Virus record (IMG/VR): IMGVR_UViG_3300032073_002250
Coordinates: 1-22,464 of that record
Strand: one strand, 5' to 3'
Length of the DNA stretch: 22,464 nt
From: a virus
The position numbers and the translations under genes are program-made. Shown one piece after another: positions 18,934 through 22,464 of this stretch; positions within the stretch are counted from its first letter, which is position 1, and the number at the start of each line of letters is the position of its first letter. The notes beneath the pieces are model-generated. The model searched no databases. It saw only the letters and a list, made by a program, of their open reading frames with translations, and was not told the DNA's origin.

Positions 18934-19995
18934 ATGGGCGTAATGGATAAACTTAAAAAGAATTCTAAAATTAAAGCTTCAGCTATTTTAGAAGATTCGG
19001 TATTTTTCCAAGAGAAAGATGTTGTTACAACCGAAGTTCCAATGATTAATGTTGCACTATCTGGTGATATAGAAGGCGGATTAAGCTCTGGACTTACAGT
19101 TCTTGCTGGTCCATCTAAACATTTTAAAACATCATTTGCTTTGCTTATGGCAGCAGCTTATATGAAAGAACACGAAGATGCAGTTATGTTATTCTATGAT
19201 TCAGAATTTGGTTCACCACAATCATATTTCGAATCTTTTGGCGTCGATGTTTCTAGGGTATTACATACACCTATCACAGACGTAGAACAACTTAAGTTTG
19301 ATTTAGTTAATCAATTAGATGAAATAGATCGTGGCGATAAAGTTATTATTGTTATAGATTCGATTGGTAATTTAGCATCTAAGAAAGAATTAGAAGATGC
19401 GCTAAACGAAAAATCTGTTGCTGATATGTCAAGAGCTAAAGCATTAAAGGGATTATTCCGAATGGTTACACCATATCTAACCATGAAAAATATTCCACTA
19501 TTAGCTGTTAATCATACGTATCAAGAGATGGGATTATTTCCAAAAGCAATCGTATCCGGTGGAACAGGTATCTATTATTCAGCAGATAATATTTGGATTA
19601 TAGGAAGACAACAGGAGAAAACCGGTGCACAAGTTACAGGATATAATTTCGTTATTAACGTGGAAAAATCTAGGTTCGTTAGAGAAAAATCTAAAGTTCC
19701 TATCAGTGTTAGCTGGGAAGGCGGCATTGAGCGTTTTAGTGGTTTGTTGGACGTTGCTCTTGCTGGTAATTATGTTGCCAAGCCTAGCGTTGGTTGGTAT
19801 TGCCGTGTGGATAAAGAAACTGGAGAACTACTTGATCCTAAGGTAAGAGCTAAGGATACGTTAGAAGAAGATTTCTGGAAACCTATATTCGAAAGTACTG
19901 ATTTTAAAAAGTTTGTTAAAGGTCATTACCAAATTGGTCATAAACCGTTATTAGAAGTAAATTTAGATTTACAAACGGACGAAAATGATGTATAA
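18934..19995 (+). CDS. uvsX: RecA-like recombinase (UvsX)
   Basis: A 353-residue protein. The N-terminus (DKLKKNSKIKASAILEDS) and Walker A GPSKHFKT at residues 59-66 match T4-type UvsX, in which a KxFK replaces the usual GKT-type sequence. The Walker B region is VIIVIDSIGNL and VNHTYQ follows as the sensor strand. UvsX forms filaments on ssDNA, drives strand exchange and starts recombination-dependent replication together with gp41. AGAGGAGG in the end of bS21 is its ribosome site. The order uvsX, small gene, 41 parallels T4 uvsX-40-41. Confidence 0.96.
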   Translation: MGVMDKLKKNSKIKASAILEDSVFFQEKDVVTTEVPMINVALSGDIEGGLSSGLTVLAGPSKHFKTSFALLMAAAYMKEHEDAVMLFYDSEFGSPQSYFESFGVDVSRVLHTPITDVEQLKFDLVNQLDEIDRGDKVIIVIDSIGNLASKKELEDALNEKSVADMSRAKALKGLFRMVTPYLTMKNIPLLAVNHTYQEMGLFPKAIVSGGTGIYYSADNIWIIGRQQEKTGAQVTGYNFVINVEKSRFVREKSKVPISVSWEGGIERFSGLLDVALAGNYVAKPSVGWYCRVDKETGELLDPKVRAKDTLEEDFWKPIFESTDFKKFVKGHYQIGHKPLLEVNLDLQTDENDV

Positions 19996-20335
19996 TGTAA
20001 CCGATGAAAATTATTCTATAGTCGAATCTGCTAAATCAGATTATTATGGGGTAAAATTAGATAGTGGTAAATATAAAGGCGTTATAGTGATTTATGGCGA
20101 AGTTGGTATTAAAGAAGATCTAGATTTAGATTCAGCAAAACTTTCTTTTAATTACACTATCCAGGATCCAGGGGAACATGATTCTGAGGATCTTGATAAC
20201 GATGAATATTTTAAAAATTACTTAGGTGCAATTCTACAACATATCATCACAGAGAGTTTAGAAGAAGCCAAAAAGAATAACGTAGCGAGCATAGGAATTG
20301 GACATAACGAATCAAATACAGACACACACTCTTAA
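19985..20335 (+). CDS. Small acidic protein between uvsX and helicase
   Basis: A 116-residue acidic protein starting MMYNVTDENYSIVESAKSDYYGVKL; either of the two adjacent ATGs (19985 or 19988) may be used. The first half looks like beta strands (GKYKGVIVIYGEVGI), the middle is Asp/Glu-rich, and an amphipathic helix (YLGAILQHIITESLEEAKK) follows. It overlaps uvsX by 11 bases and the helicase gene by 38. It occupies the slot of T4 gene 40, but no similarity can be claimed. A role as a partner of UvsX or gp41 is possible from position only. Confidence 0.7.
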   Translation: MMYNVTDENYSIVESAKSDYYGVKLDSGKYKGVIVIYGEVGIKEDLDLDSAKLSFNYTIQDPGEHDSEDLDNDEYFKNYLGAILQHIITESLEEAKKNNVASIGIGHNESNTDTHS

Positions 20336-21692
20336 CCATCTTCTGCATAGTGAAGAATACTGCAGAAGGGTTATACCTTATCTAAAGAAAGAATACTTTG
20401 AAGGCGCACATAAAACTGTCTTCGATTTAATTGTAGGTTTTGTACATAAACACAATAAGTTACCAACCGGTAAAGTATTAGAATTAGAATTGCAAAAGAT
20501 AAATGCACACGAGGAAATAATTAATTCAGCTGGTCAGCTTATCCAAGAATTAAAAACAAAATCAGATCTGGATACTGATTATCTAATTAATGAAACAGAA
20601 AAATGGTGCAAAGAAAGATCTGTTTATCTTGCCATAATGGAATCAATTAATATTATTGATGGTAAAGATAAAGAGAAAGGAGAGGGTTCAATACCCGAAA
20701 TATTATCTAATGCTCTTGGTACTTCTTTCGACCAAGCTGTTGGTCATGATTATGTTGGCGATTCAGATCAAAGATTTGAATTCTATAACAGCGAAGAATT
20801 TAGAATACCATGGGATTTAGATTACTTCAACAAGATCACAAAAGGAGGATTGCCGAACAAGACATTGAACATTGCCCTCGCTGGTACCGGCGTGGGCAAG
20901 TCACTATTCATGTGTCATGCAGCTGCAGCTAATCTGCAAATACAAAAAAATGTTTTATACATTACAATGGAAATGGCAGAAGAAAGAATTGCAGAACGTA
21001 TTGATGCTAACCTTATGGATTTACCTATACAACAATTAGAAACATTACCGAAAAATGTATTCAGTTCTAAGATAGAACGTATAGCACAATCAAGTATAGG
21101 TAAACTAATCATCAAAGAATATCCTACTGGCGCAGCACACACTGGTCATTTTAGGGCATTACTAAACGAATTAAAACTTAAAAAGAATTTCAAGCCCGAT
21201 ATAATTTATATCGATTACTTGAATATATGCTCCTCCTCGCGCATGCGTGGGCTCGGGGGAAGTATAAATACTTATTCGTACGTCAAAGCTATAGCGGAAG
21301 AACTCAGAGGTTTGGCGGTCGAATTTAACGTCCCTATTGTTAGCGCAACGCAAACAACTAGATCTGGCTTCGGTAATACTGACGTCGGATTGGAGGACAC
21401 TTCGGAATCATTTGGTTTACCTGCAACGGCAGATCTTATGTTCGCTCTTATATCAACAGAGGAACTTGATGATCTAGGCCAGCTACTGGTAAAACAATTG
21501 AAAAATCGTTATAACGATCCGACCAAATATAAACGCTTTGTAGTTGGTATTGATCGTTCCCGCATGAAATTATACGATGTAGAGGAATCAGCTCAGACAG
21601 ATATTGTGTCTGATATGACGATTCCGGATAAACCAATAAGCACGTGGGGTGATCGAGAAACAAAAGACACCTTTACGGAATTTAAAATATAG
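20298..21692 (+). CDS. 41: Replicative DnaB-family helicase (gp41-like)
   Basis: A 464-residue helicase close in length to T4 gp41 (475). The N-terminal domain reads LNHLLHSEEYCRRVIPYLKKEYFE, and the motor domain has Walker A AGTGVGKS at residues 195-202, VLYITMEMAEERIAERIDAN, IIYIDYLNIC (Walker B) and SATQTTRS. It unwinds the lagging strand as a hexamer with primase. The start is the TTG at 20298; no in-frame ATG precedes the conserved domain, so a rare start or ATA/CTG is implied, with a poorly spaced AGGA. It overlaps the preceding gene by 38 bases. A GC-rich patch (about 21228-21260) lies just after the Walker B segment. Confidence 0.93.
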   Translation: MDITNQIQTHTLNHLLHSEEYCRRVIPYLKKEYFEGAHKTVFDLIVGFVHKHNKLPTGKVLELELQKINAHEEIINSAGQLIQELKTKSDLDTDYLINETEKWCKERSVYLAIMESINIIDGKDKEKGEGSIPEILSNALGTSFDQAVGHDYVGDSDQRFEFYNSEEFRIPWDLDYFNKITKGGLPNKTLNIALAGTGVGKSLFMCHAAAANLQIQKNVLYITMEMAEERIAERIDANLMDLPIQQLETLPKNVFSSKIERIAQSSIGKLIIKEYPTGAAHTGHFRALLNELKLKKNFKPDIIYIDYLNICSSSRMRGLGGSINTYSYVKAIAEELRGLAVEFNVPIVSATQTTRSGFGNTDVGLEDTSESFGLPATADLMFALISTEELDDLGQLLVKQLKNRYNDPTKYKRFVVGIDRSRMKLYDVEESAQTDIVSDMTIPDKPISTWGDRETKDTFTEFKI

Positions 21693-21701
21693 GAGAAATA
21701 T

Positions 21702-21878
21702 ATGTTAGATACAGCAAAAGATTGGGTAATGGATAGGATAGGCGAAAGAACATCTATAGACGGTGTTGGATTAGTCGTAATCTGTGGTTCTGTTATTCTG
21801 TTTGGAGGTATAGCTAAACTATTAGCTTGGCTAGGACTTGCATGGGGTGTATACACTCTAGTGAAGAGCGAAGATTAA
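21702..21878 (+). CDS. Small two-helix membrane protein (58 aa)
   Basis: ATG at 21702 follows an AGGAG and opens a 58-codon frame ending TAA at 21876-21878. After a charged amphipathic N-terminus (LDTAKDWVMDRIGERTSIDG) there are two hydrophobic helices, about GLVVICGSVILFGGI and LLAWLGLAWGVYTLV, joined by a short lysine turn, then an acidic tail. Both ends would lie on the same side of the membrane. It is co-directional with and nine bases after gp41. The pattern resembles a small holin, but T4-like holins are different and nothing proves lysis function; a membrane anchor for replication is another possibility. Confidence 0.7.
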   Translation: MLDTAKDWVMDRIGERTSIDGVGLVVICGSVILFGGIAKLLAWLGLAWGVYTLVKSED

Positions 21879-21902
21879 CAGAAATAAGGAACGAAATACA
21901 TT

Positions 21903-22464
21903 ATGCATTTTAATGTGAAACTTATATCATATACGAAGCCAGCTGAAGAGATCGACTTAAGTGACGAACTACTTCAGTTGGTTTCTTTTTGTGCTAGGGT
22001 ATCAAACCCAGACAATCAATACAACGAAAAGACTTCAGAAAAATTAGTGAAGTATTTAATTAAAGAAGGTCATTGGTCGCCATTAGAAATGGTAAACGTA
22101 TGTATGGAGATCGAAACTACTCGAGATATATCCAGACAGATACTTAGACATAGATCTTTTTCTTTCCAGGAATTTAGCCAAAGATATGCTGATCCTACTA
22201 AAGAATTTAAATTTATTACCCGCGACGCGCGTATGCAAGATTATAAGAATAGACAAAACTCTATTGAAATACCTCAAGAAGATTCTATTAACTATGTTTG
22301 GGAATCATATCAGGAGATATTAATTGAAAGAGCTAAGAAGGCATACGAATGGGCTATTGAAGCTGGCATTGCAAAAGAACAAGCGAGAGTAGTTCTTCCA
22401 GAAGGATTAACTATGTCTAGACTTTATATGAACGGAACTCTTCGTTCATGGATTCATTATATCC
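21903..22464 (+). CDS. thyX: FAD-dependent thymidylate synthase ThyX (3' end outside window)
   Basis: The frame from the ATG at 21903 is open to the window edge, giving 187 residues. RHRSFSFQEFSQRYADP is the ThyX signature (RHRxxSxNExSxRY) with Gln in place of the usual Asn, and ARVVLPEGLTMSRLYMNGTLRSWIHY is the C-terminal substrate-binding region, so nearly the whole protein is present. ThyX methylates dUMP to dTMP using methylene-tetrahydrofolate and FAD/NADPH. With dCMP deaminase it forms a complete dCMP to dTMP route. AAGGA lies upstream. Its presence frees the ThyA-fold enzyme at 15636 for another reaction. Confidence 0.95.
   Translation, partial: MHFNVKLISYTKPAEEIDLSDELLQLVSFCARVSNPDNQYNEKTSEKLVKYLIKEGHWSPLEMVNVCMEIETTRDISRQILRHRSFSFQEFSQRYADPTKEFKFITRDARMQDYKNRQNSIEIPQEDSINYVWESYQEILIERAKKAYEWAIEAGIAKEQARVVLPEGLTMSRLYMNGTLRSWIHYI

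Noticed and set aside
21263-21270. TATAAATA late-promoter match
   Set aside because: It lies inside the gp41 coding region, far from the next start codon.
1-22464. CRISPR arrays, insertion sequences, integrase or attachment sites
   Set aside because: No spaced direct repeats, transposase or integrase motifs, or terminal inverted repeats with target duplications were seen.

Overview
The window is a densely packed, AT-rich stretch with every recognisable gene on the + strand. It reads as the DNA-replication core of a T4-like myophage. The gene order follows the T4 replication region closely: sliding clamp (gp45), clamp loader (gp44, gp62), RegA, DNA polymerase (gp43), a gp42-type pyrimidine-modifying enzyme, UvsX and gp41 helicase. 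Accessory genes (CobT/CobS-like pair, Hsp20, ThyX, peroxiredoxin, ribosomal protein bS21, MazG-type enzyme, asparagine-synthase-like protein) are typical of marine T4-like phages of cyanobacteria and SAR11-type alphaproteobacteria. AT-rich composition, ThyX and bS21 make a marine alphaproteobacterial host plausible, but the sequence does not fix the host.

Layout. 1-600: end of an unrecognised gene, a tRNA-Arg(UCU) and a tiny Cys-rich gene. 600-4900: a CobT-like metallopeptidase/VWA gene and a CobS-like AAA+ gene, each with its own near-identical promoter/leader, then a DUF3310-type protein and a SleB-type cell-wall hydrolase. 4890-8540: a small membrane protein, clamp, clamp loader and RegA, interrupted by an isolated late gene (5789-6043) with its own late promoter and terminator. 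8546-9313: a late block with Hsp20 and a small membrane protein. 9325-12197: DNA polymerase and a translationally coupled uracil-DNA-glycosylase-like protein. 12183-15299: LSm-like protein, MazG-like enzyme, primase-like protein, an unknown protein and a DNA methyltransferase. 15272-18122: DUF1599-like protein, dCMP-hydroxymethylase-like enzyme, asparagine-synthase-like amidotransferase and dCMP deaminase. 18108-21692: peroxiredoxin, bS21, UvsX, an unknown protein and gp41. 21702 to the end: a small membrane protein and ThyX (cut by the window edge).

Regulation can be read directly. Seven copies of one promoter, G-tract + TTTACA - exactly 17 bp - TATAAT, divide the window into early/middle units. 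Three of them (polymerase, 12219 gene, 15308 gene) place the ATG exactly eight bases after the last base of the -10 box, with no Shine-Dalgarno, which predicts leaderless mRNAs. Three intergenic TATAAATA boxes look like T4-type late promoters (for the 308, 5789 and hsp20 genes). The hsp20 leader can fold into a hairpin that buries its Shine-Dalgarno and carries a UUGCU/bulged-G arrangement like ROSE RNA thermometers.

The most interesting biology is a probable nucleotide/DNA-modification module. The ThyA-fold enzyme at 15636 carries an Asp where thymidylate synthases have the dUMP-selecting Asn, the same exchange as in T4 dCMP hydroxymethylase, while ThyX can supply dTMP. The glutamine-amidotransferase/ATP-pyrophosphatase gene sits directly after it, where T4 has the beta-glucosyltransferase. 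It may therefore act on a modified cytosine rather than only making asparagine. This last step is inference. No intergenic stretch exceeds about 130 bases.
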